Source: Pseudoduganella flava
Lineage (GTDB): Bacteria > Pseudomonadota > Gammaproteobacteria > Burkholderiales > Burkholderiaceae_D
Assembly: GCF_007830495.1 (NCBI RefSeq)
Contig: NZ_VLKW01000012.1
Span: 1 to 64,000, forward strand
Direction: 5' to 3'
DNA: 64,000 nt
Every line of letters starts with the position of its first letter. The first letter of the stretch is position 1. The position numbers and the translations under genes were made by a program. Positions 7,960-16,878 of this stretch are shown one piece after another. The notes under the pieces are model-generated. The model saw only the letters and a program-made list of their open reading frames with translations, ran no database searches and was not told where the DNA came from.

Positions 7960-8715
7960 ATGCCATTGTGGGCGCAGGCGGGAGGATGGGGTTTCGTTGC
8001 CGGCGCGGCGCTGCTGATCGGGGCGGCCGCCGGCTACTTCGTGCGCGTGCCGCAGCGGGTGATCGCCGCCATCATGGCGTTCGGCAGCGGCGTGCTGATC
8101 TCGGCGCTGTCGTTCGAACTGATGGACGAGGCATTCCGCCATGGCGGCTTTCGCGCCACCGCGATCGGCTTCATCGGGGGCGCGGCCGTGTACACATTGG
8201 CCAACCGTATCCTTGCCGCGTATGGCGGCAAACACCGCAAGCGCTCCAGCGGCCGGCAGCCGGCAGCGGCCGACGACAGCGGCAGCGGCACGGCGATCGC
8301 CGTCGGCGCGCTGCTGGACGGCATCCCCGAATCGATCGTGATCGGGCTGTCGATGCTGCACGGCGGCGCCGTCAGCATCGTCGCCGTCGTGGCCATCTTC
8401 CTGTCGAATATTCCCGAAGGCCTGTCGAGCGCCGCCGGCATGAAGGGGGCCGGGCGTTCGCGCGCCTACATCTTCGGCATCTGGGGCGGCATCGCCGTCG
8501 TCTCCGGCCTGGCGGCGGTCGTCGGCTATGTCGTCTTCCAGCGCTTTTCGCCTGCCGTCGTGGCGGCGACGACCGCGATCGCAGCCGGCGCGATCCTCGC
8601 GATGCTGGTCGATACGATGATCCCCGAGGCGTTCGAGGAAGCGCACGATTACGCCGGCCTGATCACCGTGGCCGGCTTCCTTGCTGCATTCGCCTTGTCC
8701 AAGCTCGGCGGCTGA
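7960..8715 (+). CDS. ZIP-family divalent metal transporter
   Basis: A 251-residue inner-membrane protein with about eight hydrophobic segments. A hydrophilic, basic and Ser/Asp-rich loop (about 90-105) lies between the third and fourth helices. Helices four and five carry the metal-path motifs of ZIP proteins in the form LLDGIPESIVIGLS and FLSNIPEGLSSAAG; the usual HN(x)PEG His is replaced by Asp or Ser-Asn. A third acidic site (VDTMIPEAFEEAHD) is near the end. ZIP proteins move zinc, iron or manganese into the cytoplasm; the metal is not predictable. The start is the ATG at 7960 after AAGGAA. A His-poor metal path may mean altered selectivity. Confidence 0.85.
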   Translation: MPLWAQAGGWGFVAGAALLIGAAAGYFVRVPQRVIAAIMAFGSGVLISALSFELMDEAFRHGGFRATAIGFIGGAAVYTLANRILAAYGGKHRKRSSGRQPAAADDSGSGTAIAVGALLDGIPESIVIGLSMLHGGAVSIVAVVAIFLSNIPEGLSSAAGMKGAGRSRAYIFGIWGGIAVVSGLAAVVGYVVFQRFSPAVVAATTAIAAGAILAMLVDTMIPEAFEEAHDYAGLITVAGFLAAFALSKLGG

Positions 8716-8833
8716 CACCCGCACCCTTGGCCTGCATCAGCATCTTCCTACCTCAACCGGGCAGACTCGTCCATTGAAAGCGTCGAGACACGCATTGAAG
8801 TGGCTCAATGGAAATTGTTTGATGGAGGTAGCG

Positions 8834-11242
8834 ATGGGAACAGACAAGCACTGCGGCCGCCTCGATGGCGCCGGTTCCATCCTGAGCACGATCTCAGGCC
8901 CTTCCGAAGGCGAGCCGCCGAAAAGCCTTGGGCAGCACACGCCGGAATCGATCCGGTTGCTGGACAAGGTGGAGGCCAGCCAGGACCTTGCGGCGGACAT
9001 GCCGTTCAATCCGACCAAGCCGGCCGAGTACGGCGACGATTCCGTCATCCCGCATGAGGGGGCGCACGAGACGCCGTCGATGCCGGTGGCCACCGCCAGC
9101 ACGACGACGGAAAACATCGGCTCGCGCAAAGTGGGCGATGGGCTGCCGTCGATCGGCCACAATCCGCTGAACTGTCCGCTCGACCGCGTGCGCGTCGACG
9201 ACAGCGGCCGCGAGCTGACGACCAACCAGGGCGTGAAAGTATCCAACAACCAGGACACGCTGAAGATCGGCCTGCGCGGCCCCAGCGCGCTGGAAGACTT
9301 CATCTTCCGCGAGAAGATCACGCACTTCGACCACGAGCGCATTCCCGAACGGGTGGTGCACGCACGCGGCTCGGCCGCGCATGGCTATTTCGAAAGCTAT
9401 GGCGACCTGTCGCCCCTGACGCGCGCCGCGCTGTTCTCGAAAGCGGGCAAGCGCACGCCGGTATTCGTGCGCTTCTCGACCGTGGTCGGCTCGCGCGGTT
9501 CGGCCGACACGGTGCGCGACGTGCGCGGCTTCGCGACCAAGTTCTATACCGAGGAAGGCATCTGGGACCTGGTGGGCAACAACATCCCCGTGTTCTTCAT
9601 CCAGGACGCGATGAAGTTCCCGGACCTGATCCACGCCGTGAAGCCGGAACCGCACCACGAGATGCCGCAGGCTTCCAGCGCGCACGACACGTTCTACGAT
9701 TTCGCCGGCCTGTCGCCGGAGATCTTCCACATGCTGATGTGGGTGGAGTCGGATCGTGCGATCCCGCGCAGCTACCGGATGATGCAGGGTTTCGGCGTGC
9801 ACACGTTCCGCCTCGTGAACGCAATGGGCGAGGCGCATTTCGTGAAGTTCCACTGGACGCCGATGGCCGGCACCCATTCGCTCGTGTGGGACGAAGCTGT
9901 GAAGCTGGCGGGGGCCGATCCCGACTTCCACCGCCGCGACCTGTGGGAGGCGATCGAAGCCGGTTATTTCCCCGAGTACGAACTGGGCATGCAGGTGTTC
10001 ACCGAGCAGCAGGCGGCCAGCTTTGGCGTGTTCGACGTGCTCGATCCCACCAAGCTCGTGCCGGAGGACCTGGTGCCCGTGCGGCCCGTGGGCCGGATGG
10101 TCCTGGACCGCAACCCGGACAACTTCTTCGCCGAGACGGAGCAAGTGGCGTTCTGCGCCGCCCACGTGGTGCCGGGCATCGATTTCACGAACGACCCGCT
10201 GCTGCAGGGACGCATCCACTCGTACATCGATACGCAGCTGACGCGCCTGGCGGGCCCGAACTTCCACGAGATCCCAATCAACTCGCCCGTCGCGCAGGTG
10301 CACAACAACCAGCGCGACGGCTTCCACCGGCAAGCGATCCACCGCGGCCGCGTGGCCTACGAACCGAACTCGCTGGCGGGCGGCTGCCCGTTCCAGGCCG
10401 GCGCGCGGGGCTTCGTCACGTTCCCCGCGCACGAGGCGGGCGACAAGGTGCGCGGCAAGCCGGAGCTGTTCGGCGAGCACTATGGCCAGGCGCGCCTGTT
10501 CTGGCACAGCCAGTCGCCGGCGGAGCAGCGGCATATCGTCAACGCCTACCGCTTCGAACTGACGCGGGTGCAGACGCCGGCTGTGCGCGAGCGCATCGTC
10601 GCGGGCCTGGTCAACGTGGATCCGGCGCTGGCCCAAGCGGTAGCCGCCGACCTGGGCATTCCCGTGCCGCCGCCGCTGCCACGTGCGACGGAACTGCCGA
10701 TCCCGCACTACCCGCCGTCGCCATCGCTGTCGCTGCTGGCCCGGCCCGGCACGCTGGGCATCAAGACGCGGCGCATCGCGCTCCTCGTGGCCGATGGTGT
10801 CGACGGCGCGCAGGTCAGGCACCTGTATGCGTCGCTGTTGAAGGATGGCGCGCAGCCGCGCATCGTCGGGCAGAAGCTGGGCGCCGTGCAGACGCTGGAG
10901 CACTGCCCGCTCGAGATCGAGATAACGCTGGAGACGGGGCCGTCGGTGCTGTACGACGCGGCGGTCCTGCCGGCCGGTTCAGCCGCCAGCAACAAGCTGG
11001 CGCAGGACCCGCGCGCGCTGGAATTCATCCGCGACCAGTACCGCCACGGCAAGGCATTGCTGGCACTGGGCAGCGGCATCGAGCTGCTCGATACCGCCCG
11101 CATTCCGCGCACGTTACCGGACGGCGGCGCGGACCCGGGCCTGATCGTCGATGGCGATCCGCACGATGCGCTGGCGGCGTTCAAGGCCGCGGTGGCACGG
11201 CACCGCGTGTGGGCGCGCGAAACGGATCCGCCGCGCGTTTGA
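8834..11242 (+). CDS. katE: Monofunctional large-subunit catalase (HPII type)
   Basis: An 802-residue clade II catalase that dismutates hydrogen peroxide. The catalytic residues are present: His176 (RVVHARG), Asn250 (LVGNNIPVFF) and the proximal haem ligand Tyr464 (HSYIDTQ). The core ends near residue 660 and is followed by the class-I glutaminase-like / DJ-1-like C-terminal domain (IALLVADGVDGAQVRHLY) that marks large-subunit catalases. I choose the ATG at 8834, since GGAGGT lies six bases before it; the ATG at 8822 overlaps that site. The N-terminal extension is ~50 residues longer than in E. coli HPII. A convergent ankyrin-repeat gene follows. Confidence 0.96.
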   Translation: MGTDKHCGRLDGAGSILSTISGPSEGEPPKSLGQHTPESIRLLDKVEASQDLAADMPFNPTKPAEYGDDSVIPHEGAHETPSMPVATASTTTENIGSRKVGDGLPSIGHNPLNCPLDRVRVDDSGRELTTNQGVKVSNNQDTLKIGLRGPSALEDFIFREKITHFDHERIPERVVHARGSAAHGYFESYGDLSPLTRAALFSKAGKRTPVFVRFSTVVGSRGSADTVRDVRGFATKFYTEEGIWDLVGNNIPVFFIQDAMKFPDLIHAVKPEPHHEMPQASSAHDTFYDFAGLSPEIFHMLMWVESDRAIPRSYRMMQGFGVHTFRLVNAMGEAHFVKFHWTPMAGTHSLVWDEAVKLAGADPDFHRRDLWEAIEAGYFPEYELGMQVFTEQQAASFGVFDVLDPTKLVPEDLVPVRPVGRMVLDRNPDNFFAETEQVAFCAAHVVPGIDFTNDPLLQGRIHSYIDTQLTRLAGPNFHEIPINSPVAQVHNNQRDGFHRQAIHRGRVAYEPNSLAGGCPFQAGARGFVTFPAHEAGDKVRGKPELFGEHYGQARLFWHSQSPAEQRHIVNAYRFELTRVQTPAVRERIVAGLVNVDPALAQAVAADLGIPVPPPLPRATELPIPHYPPSPSLSLLARPGTLGIKTRRIALLVADGVDGAQVRHLYASLLKDGAQPRIVGQKLGAVQTLEHCPLEIEITLETGPSVLYDAAVLPAGSAASNKLAQDPRALEFIRDQYRHGKALLALGSGIELLDTARIPRTLPDGGADPGLIVDGDPHDALAAFKAAVARHRVWARETDPPRV

Positions 11243-11275
11243 CGTCACGCCCTTGACGTCAAGCCCTTGACGTCA
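11239..11275. repeat. Three tandem 14-bp repeats spanning both stop codons of katE and the ankyrin gene
   Basis: TTGACGTCA occurs at 11239, 11253 and 11267, each 14 bp apart and separated by CGCCC or AGCCC. Each contains the palindrome TGACGTCA. The first copy holds the katE stop and the last holds the stop of the convergent ankyrin gene. Confidence 0.85.
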
Positions 11276-11809
11276 GGCGTCCGGCGCCAGCAATGCCGCC
11301 GTATCGGCCGCGCCCATCTTGCGGGCCGCGGCCAGGATCGACATGCCGGTGGCATCGACAGCGTGCGGGTCGGCGCCTCGGTCGATCAGGAGCCGGGTGA
11401 TGTCGACGCGGTTGAACATCGCGGCAAACATCAGCGGCGTCTTGCCGTCGCGGCCCCGGCCGTCGACCTGGGCGCCATGATCGAGCAGCAGCGTGGCGAT
11501 CGCCAGGTCGCCCTTGAACGCGGCCCCCATCAGCGGGGTCTGGCCTGCATCGTTCTGCAGCTCGGGATCGGCGCCCCGTTCCAGCAGCACGCGCGTCGTG
11601 TCCGGGTGGCCGTTATAGCTGGCCAGCATCAGCAGGCTGTCGCCGCGCTCGTTGCGCAGGTTCGGTGGCAGGCCCTGCGCCAGCAACGTTTCCAGCTCCG
11701 CCGTCTCGCCGCCACGGGCCATCTGGAACACCTTGCGGGCAAACGCCAGCGTCTCGTCGTCGAGCTGGCGGGCGTCCGGCGTGGGACGGGAAGATTCCTG
11801 GTCGTGCAT
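11273..11809 (-). CDS. Ankyrin-repeat protein next to katE
   Basis: A 178-residue protein. After an N-terminal helical stretch it has about four ankyrin repeats: RGDSLLMLASYNGHPDTTRV, AGQTPLMGAAFKGDLAIATL, DGKTPLMFAAMFNRVDITRL and TGMSILAAARKMGAADTAAL. There is no signal peptide, so a cytoplasmic protein is expected. The start is the ATG at 11809, preceded by CGGAG. In Pseudomonas aeruginosa the ankyrin protein AnkB is encoded next to catalase KatB and supports its activity (established); by analogy this protein may help KatE, though here the genes are convergent and not in one operon. Confidence 0.88.
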   Translation of the reverse strand: MHDQESSRPTPDARQLDDETLAFARKVFQMARGGETAELETLLAQGLPPNLRNERGDSLLMLASYNGHPDTTRVLLERGADPELQNDAGQTPLMGAAFKGDLAIATLLLDHGAQVDGRGRDGKTPLMFAAMFNRVDITRLLIDRGADPHAVDATGMSILAAARKMGAADTAALLAPDA

Positions 11810-11864
11810 GCTGTGCTCCGTGAGGTTGGTTATCCGGCGCATCTTACACCGCGCGCCGGCAGCC

Positions 11865-11916
11865 ATATTTCCTCCAAAATGGGGACAGACCCCATTTTTC
11901 CGCCAATATTTCCTCC
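11865..11916. repeat. Hairpin flanked by 11-bp direct repeats
   Basis: ATATTTCCTCC occurs at 11865 and again at 11906. Between the copies is a 9-bp perfect stem, AAAATGGGG (11876) against CCCCATTTT (11890), with loop ACAGA. It lies upstream of the ankyrin gene and downstream of the pckG terminator. Confidence 0.75.
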
Positions 11917-11962
11917 GATCGGCGTCATACCCCGCTTTTGGGCAACTAATCCTCGCGGGAAT

Positions 11963-11993
11963 AAAAAAAGCGCGCACCTCGCGGCGCGCGCTT
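11963..11993 (-). terminator. Terminator of pckG
   Basis: On the minus strand AAAGCGCGC pairs with GCGCGCTTT across a 9-base loop and runs into seven T residues. It begins about 20 bp after the pckG stop codon. Confidence 0.88.
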
Positions 11994-12011
11994 TCAATGA
12001 ACCGGTCGCCG

Positions 12012-13877
12012 TCAGGCGCCCAGGCGTTGCTCCAGCTTGGCCTTGTTCGCCAGCAGTTCGTCCGGCAGGCGGTACGACAGCTTGTCGAACAGTTCCGTGT
12101 GCAGCTTCAGCTCTTCCCGCCATGCATCCTTGTCGATCGACGTGATCGTCTCGAACTCTTCCGGCGAGAACGGGATGCCGTCCCACTTCAGGTCGCCGTA
12201 GCGCGGCGTCGTGCCGAACAGCGTTTCGATGCCGCCGGCCGTGCCTTCGATGCGCTCGAGCATCCACTTCAGCACGCGCATATTGTCGCCGAAGCCCGGC
12301 CAGACAAAGTGGCCGTGCTCGTCGGTGCGGAACCAGTTGACGCAGAAGATCTTCGGCAGCGCTTGCGGATTGGCCGCCTGCACTTTCTTGCCCAGGTCCA
12401 GCCAATGCCGGAAGTACTCGCTCATGTTGTATCCGATGAACGGCAGCATCGCGAACGGGTCGCGGCGCACAACGCCCATCTGGCCAGCGGCGGCGGCGGT
12501 CGTTTCCGAACCCATCGTCGCGGCCATGTACACGCCTTCGACCCAGTCGCGCGCTTCCGTCACCAGCGGTACCGTCGTCGAGCGGCGGCCGCCGAAGATG
12601 AAGGCGGAGATCGGCACGCCGGCCGGGTCGTCCCAGGCCGGGTCGATCACCGGGTTCTGCACGGCGGACACGGTGAAGCGCGCGTTCGGGTGCGCAGCCT
12701 TCGTGCCGGAGGCCGGCGTCCAGTCTTTACCTTGCCAGTCGATCAGGTGTGCCGGCGCTTCCTTGGTCATGCCTTCCCACCACACGTCGCCGTCGTCCGT
12801 CAGCGCCACGTTGGTGAAGATGACGTTTTCCTTCAGCGACGCCATGCAATTGAAGTTGGTCTTCTCGTTGGTGCCCGGTGCCACGCCGAAGTAGCCCGCT
12901 TCCGGATTGATCGCGTACAGGCGGCCATCGTTGCCCGGCTTGATCCAGGCGATGTCGTCGCCGATCGTCGTGATCTTCCAGCCCTTGAACGTGGCGGGCG
13001 GGATCAGCATCGCGAAGTTCGTCTTGCCGCAGGCCGACGGGAACGCCGCCGCGACATAGTGCTTCTTGCCTTCCGGCGATTCGACGCCGAGGATCAGCAT
13101 GTGCTCGGCCAGCCAGCCGGCGCCGCCCTGCTGCGCTTCCTGGTAGCCCATGTTCGAGGCGATGCGCAGCGCGAAGCACTTCTTGCCCAGCAGGGCGTTG
13201 CCGCCGTAGCCGGAACCGTACGACCAGATTTCACGGGTTTCCGGGAAGTGCACGATGTACTTGGTCTTGTTGCAGGGCCATGGCACATCCTGCTGGCCGG
13301 CAGCCAGCGGCGCGCCGACGGTGTGCACGCACGGCACGAACTCGCCGTTCTCGCCCAGCACGTCGTACACGGCCTTGCCCATCCGGGTCATGATGCGCAT
13401 GTTGACGGCAACGTAAGGCGAGTCGGACAGCTCGACGCCAACATGGGCGATCGGCGAGCCCAGCGGGCCCATCGAGAACGGTACGACGTACAGCGTGCGG
13501 CCGGCCATGCAGCCGTTGAACAGGCCGTTCAGCGTGCCGCGCATTTCGGTGGGGTCGATCCAGTTGTTTGTTGGGCCGGCGTCTTCCTTCTTTGCCGAGC
13601 AGATGAACGTACGGTCCTCGACGCGGGCGACGTCGGACGGGTCCGAGCACGCCAGGTACGAGTTCGGGCGCTTCGCTTCGTTCAGCTTTTTCATCGTGCC
13701 GGCCGCGACCATCTCGGCGCACAGGCGGTCGTATTCCTCCTGCGAGCCGTCGCACCAGTAGATGCGGTCCGGCTTCGTCAACGCGGCCACCTCGGCGACC
13801 CAATTGATCAGCTTTTGATGTTTGATGTAAGCTGGTGCGTTCAGTGTAGCGACGCCACCCATCAACGGTTGGTTCAT
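12012..13877 (-). CDS. pckG: Phosphoenolpyruvate carboxykinase (GTP)
   Basis: A 621-residue GTP-type PEP carboxykinase that converts oxaloacetate and GTP to PEP, GDP and CO2 in gluconeogenesis. The P-loop FPSACGKTN, the metal-site region IGDDIAWIKPGNDGRLYAINPE, and the guanine-loop region FFG-like FIFGGRRSTTVP are present. The reactive cysteine lies in the P-loop (SACGKT), as in this family. Length matches the usual 590-625. It stands alone with its own terminator. The 358-bp region upstream presumably holds its promoter and that of the divergent dehydrogenase gene. Confidence 0.97.
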   Translation of the reverse strand: MNQPLMGGVATLNAPAYIKHQKLINWVAEVAALTKPDRIYWCDGSQEEYDRLCAEMVAAGTMKKLNEAKRPNSYLACSDPSDVARVEDRTFICSAKKEDAGPTNNWIDPTEMRGTLNGLFNGCMAGRTLYVVPFSMGPLGSPIAHVGVELSDSPYVAVNMRIMTRMGKAVYDVLGENGEFVPCVHTVGAPLAAGQQDVPWPCNKTKYIVHFPETREIWSYGSGYGGNALLGKKCFALRIASNMGYQEAQQGGAGWLAEHMLILGVESPEGKKHYVAAAFPSACGKTNFAMLIPPATFKGWKITTIGDDIAWIKPGNDGRLYAINPEAGYFGVAPGTNEKTNFNCMASLKENVIFTNVALTDDGDVWWEGMTKEAPAHLIDWQGKDWTPASGTKAAHPNARFTVSAVQNPVIDPAWDDPAGVPISAFIFGGRRSTTVPLVTEARDWVEGVYMAATMGSETTAAAAGQMGVVRRDPFAMLPFIGYNMSEYFRHWLDLGKKVQAANPQALPKIFCVNWFRTDEHGHFVWPGFGDNMRVLKWMLERIEGTAGGIETLFGTTPRYGDLKWDGIPFSPEEFETITSIDKDAWREELKLHTELFDKLSYRLPDELLANKAKLEQRLGA

Positions 13878-14235
13878 GGTACTACCTCCAATGCCAATAA
13901 AGAATTCTGTCTTGTCCCGCGGGCAGGATCGTCGTCAGCTTTTGGCTTGCGCTCGGAAAGTCATCCTGGATGCTTCGGCGTGTTACGGCGGTTCTGTCGT
14001 TGCGCCCGATTGCTCGAGGGCGCGCTCCCGGAGCGTGTGTGTGCTGCGACGGGAGGTGGAACGGGGTGCGGCGCGAGCTCTTCCATTCGCTCAGCCGCTT
14101 GACGATTGTACACCCCCACCCGTGGCTTTCCGACAAAAATGTAGGAAAAATGGTTGACCGATGTAGTAGGCTATTCAAGATATTCACAATCTCGTTAACT
14201 GGCTACCAATTCAATTTGAAATTCGCTTATCTCCA
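13878..14235. other. Divergent intergenic region, pckG / hydroxyacid dehydrogenase
   Basis: A 358-bp region between divergent genes. The part near the dehydrogenase (about 14130-14230) is A+T-rich and likely contains promoter elements, but I see no site I can name. The short frames crossing it look like chance. Confidence 0.5.
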
Positions 14236-15237
14236 ATGAAAATTGCCATACTCGACGATTACCAGGACGCAGTCCGCGAACTCGACTGCTTCGAACTGCT
14301 GGACGGTCACGACGTCAAGGTGTTCAACCATTCCACCCGCGGCCTGGGCCAGATGGTGGCGCGCCTCGCGCCATTCGATGCGATCGTGCTGATCCGTGAA
14401 CGCACGGCGCTGAACCGCGCGCTGCTGTCCAAGCTGCCGAACCTGAAGCTGATTTCACAGACGGGCAAGGTGAGCGGCCACATCGACGTGGCGGCCGCAA
14501 CGGAACTGGGCATCGCGATCGCCGAAGGCGTCGGCTCGCCGACCGCGCCGGCCGAGCTGACGTGGGCGCTGATCATGGCGGCGCAGCGCAAGATCGTGCC
14601 GTATGCAACAAACCTGAAGTCGGGCACGTGGCAGACGGTGTCGACCAACCAGCCGTTCAATACGCTGGGTACGGTGCTGAAGGGCCGCACCCTGGCAATC
14701 TGGAGCTACGGCAAGATCGGCAAGCTCGTGGCGGGCTATGGCAAGGCGTTCGGCATGGATGTGCTGGTGTGGGGCAGCGAGGCCAGCCGTGCCGCGGCAG
14801 TCGCCGACGGCTACCAGGCGGCGGCATCGCGCGAAGCGCTGTTCGAGCAAGCCGACGTGCTGACCTTGCACCTGCGCCTGGCGGACGCCACGCGCGGCAT
14901 CGTCACGGCGGCGGACCTGGAACGGATGAAGCCGACGGCGCTCTTCGTCAACACCAGCCGTGCCGAATTGGTGGCCGAGGGCGCGCTGGAAGCGGCGCTG
15001 CGCGCGGGCCGTCCCGGCGGCGCGGCGCTGGACGTGTTCGAGAACGAACCGCTGCCGGCCGACTCGGTACTGCTGAAGATGCCGCACGTGCTGGCCACCC
15101 CACACCTCGGCTACGTCGAGAAGGACAGCTACGAGCTGTACTTCACCCACGCATTCCGCAACCTCGTCGACTTCTTCAACGGCGAGTGCAAGACCATCCT
15201 GAATCCCGACTACCGGCAGCACGTCCGCGACAGCTGA
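14236..15237 (+). CDS. D-2-hydroxyacid dehydrogenase family protein
   Basis: A 333-residue NAD(P)-dependent D-2-hydroxyacid dehydrogenase of the SerA/GyaR superfamily. Catalytic Arg242 (NTSRAEL), Glu271 (DVFENEP) and His290 (ATPHLGYVEKDSYE) are all present. The nucleotide-binding loop at 157-162 reads SYGKIG, so the first Gly of the usual GxGxxG is Ser. The following strand VLVWGSEAS (177-185) lacks an acidic or Arg pair that would settle NAD versus NADP. The substrate is unknown. The gene stands alone and is divergent from pckG. Confidence 0.88.
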   Translation: MKIAILDDYQDAVRELDCFELLDGHDVKVFNHSTRGLGQMVARLAPFDAIVLIRERTALNRALLSKLPNLKLISQTGKVSGHIDVAAATELGIAIAEGVGSPTAPAELTWALIMAAQRKIVPYATNLKSGTWQTVSTNQPFNTLGTVLKGRTLAIWSYGKIGKLVAGYGKAFGMDVLVWGSEASRAAAVADGYQAAASREALFEQADVLTLHLRLADATRGIVTAADLERMKPTALFVNTSRAELVAEGALEAALRAGRPGGAALDVFENEPLPADSVLLKMPHVLATPHLGYVEKDSYELYFTHAFRNLVDFFNGECKTILNPDYRQHVRDS

Positions 15238-15351
15238 GCCCGTGTCCACCTTGGGGTCAACCCCAAAATCAGACACGACCTCAGCAGTGAACTGCGAGTG
15301 CCACGGCTGAGCCCGTGTCCGAAAACAGGGTTGACCCCATGGTGGACACGG
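15236..15351. repeat. Dispersed GTGTCC/GGGGTCAACCCC element, copy A
   Basis: Two related hairpins lie back to back. The first (15241-15277) pairs CGTGTC with GACACG around an inner TTGGGGT/ACCCCAA stem. The second (15313-15351) pairs CCGTGTCC with GGACACGG around GGGTTGACCCC. Each is preceded by GAGCC. An element of the same design lies at 25396-25519. Confidence 0.8.
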
Positions 15352-15366
15352 CCGCTACCGTAGTGA

Positions 15367-16119
15367 TCAGGCTTCCGGAATGCCGGTGAGGTTGATGCGG
15401 GGCGTGGGCATCGCGTGGACCTTCGTCCACAGGCCGGACCAGCCCGGCGGCCATGCGAGTGCCGGGCCCTGGTAGGGCCCGAGGCCGGCGCGCACTGGAA
15501 CGACGGGCACCGGCGGCATGTCCGTCAGCGGGCCGCCGGTGGGGCGCTGCATGTCCAGGCTGTACATGTAGCCCGGCAGCAGCGCATCGCAGACCTGGGC
15601 GAACCATGCCGTGTGATCTTCGTCGCGACCGAGCGCCTGCGCGAGTCCCTGCGGATCGAACTTCGCCAGCGCATGGATCAGTTCCTCCGTGGTCGCGCCC
15701 GGCGTGTCGCCCCACCCCATCACGGGGTTGACGTTGTAGTCCGCCCCCGAGCCATACCAGCCCTCGCGCCACGAACGCTGCATCCAGTCGCGTTGGCCTG
15801 TGAACAGATGCCAGCGCCAGTGCAGGCCGGATGGCTTCGGCCACGAATACAGGTACAGCTTCTGGTAGCCCGCCTCGTGCAGCGCACGCACCACTGCCAT
15901 CAGCCGGGCATGCGGCATCCGGTCCGGCGGGGCGCGGCGGAACAGGATCGCTTCGCCGTCGGCGAACTGCACCTCGTCGGTGGACAGGTTCAAGTCGAGC
16001 GTGCGGGTCTCGCTGCCGAAACGGGCAGCGATCCAGCCCGTCAGCAGATTGACGGCGGTGATCACCCCATAGCCGCGATGGCGATGAAAGATGACGGTTC
16101 CTGGGGCGAGCGCTTTCAT
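15367..16119 (-). CDS. Hypothetical protein, 250 residues
   Basis: I do not recognise this family. The N terminus (MKALAPGTVIFHRHRGYGVI, then TGWIAARFGSETRTLDLN) resembles a small beta-barrel of the kind seen in CarD-type and Tudor-like domains, a weak suggestion only. The central part is rich in Trp and Tyr (LYLYSWPKPSGLHWRWHLF, RDWMQRSWREGWYGSG), and the C-terminal 60 residues are rich in Pro. There is no signal peptide or membrane segment, so it is likely cytoplasmic. It lies alone between repeat element A and a 254-bp gap. Composition and codon use match its neighbours. Confidence 0.75.
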   Translation of the reverse strand: MKALAPGTVIFHRHRGYGVITAVNLLTGWIAARFGSETRTLDLNLSTDEVQFADGEAILFRRAPPDRMPHARLMAVVRALHEAGYQKLYLYSWPKPSGLHWRWHLFTGQRDWMQRSWREGWYGSGADYNVNPVMGWGDTPGATTEELIHALAKFDPQGLAQALGRDEDHTAWFAQVCDALLPGYMYSLDMQRPTGGPLTDMPPVPVVPVRAGLGPYQGPALAWPPGWSGLWTKVHAMPTPRINLTGIPEA

Positions 16120-16373
16120 GACGGAAGAGGCAAAAACCTTGGAAGTGCTGGGTTAATTCGAGTGGATGAGATCAGTGCGCGGGAACAGTGTGCAATACAG
16201 TGTACGAACAGGGCCGGCAAGGCGTCATTCGTCGCGATGATCAATTCAGCGCTTCCCTAGTGTACTCAACGAGATGCCAACTTGCCAGATGAGCGCGAAC
16301 AAACTTTTTAGTTGACGGCGCGGCGCTGCACCGGGCTATCATTGAACATTTCTGCAACCATTCCTGTTACACC

Positions 16374-16859
16374 ATGACTTTACGCATCATCGCCACGGGC
16401 GGCACCTTTGACAAGCACTACAACGAACTGAATGGCACGCTCGGCTTTGCCGACAGCCACCTGCCAGCGGCCATCGCCCGTGCCCGCATCACCACGCCTG
16501 TCGAGCTGGAACTCCTGCCCCTGCTTGACTCGCTGGATATGCAGGATGCGGATCGTCAACGTGTGTTGGCGTCGTGCACCGCCGCACCCGAACGCGCGAT
16601 CGTCATCGTGCACGGTACCGACACGATGAAGGAAACCGCCGCCGTGCTGGGCCCAGCCGCGCTGGACAAGACGATCGTCTTCACCGGCGCGATGATCCCC
16701 TACGAGATCGACAATTCCGATGCGTTCTTCAACATGGGATTCGCCTGCGGCGTCGCGCAGGTGCTGCCGGCCGGCGTCTACGTCGCGATGAACGGCCGCA
16801 TCTTCGCCTGGGACAACGTGCAGAAAAACCGCGCAGCAGGAGTCTTCCAACCCATGTAG
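16374..16859 (+). CDS. Short asparaginase-domain protein (N-terminal domain only)
   Basis: A 161-residue protein corresponding to the N-terminal catalytic domain of L-asparaginase. It has ATGGTFDK (nucleophile-type Thr11) and HGTDTMKETA with the second Thr-Asp pair, then VFTGAMIPYEI. Full asparaginases are about 330 residues; the C-terminal domain is absent and the frame ends cleanly, so this is the short single-domain form and not a frameshift. Activity towards asparagine is unproven for that form. A methyltransferase gene begins 19 bp after its stop, with GAAAGGA in the gap, so the two are probably co-transcribed. Confidence 0.87.
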   Translation: MTLRIIATGGTFDKHYNELNGTLGFADSHLPAAIARARITTPVELELLPLLDSLDMQDADRQRVLASCTAAPERAIVIVHGTDTMKETAAVLGPAALDKTIVFTGAMIPYEIDNSDAFFNMGFACGVAQVLPAGVYVAMNGRIFAWDNVQKNRAAGVFQPM

Positions 16860-16878
16860 TCCCTGAAAGGAAACTTGC

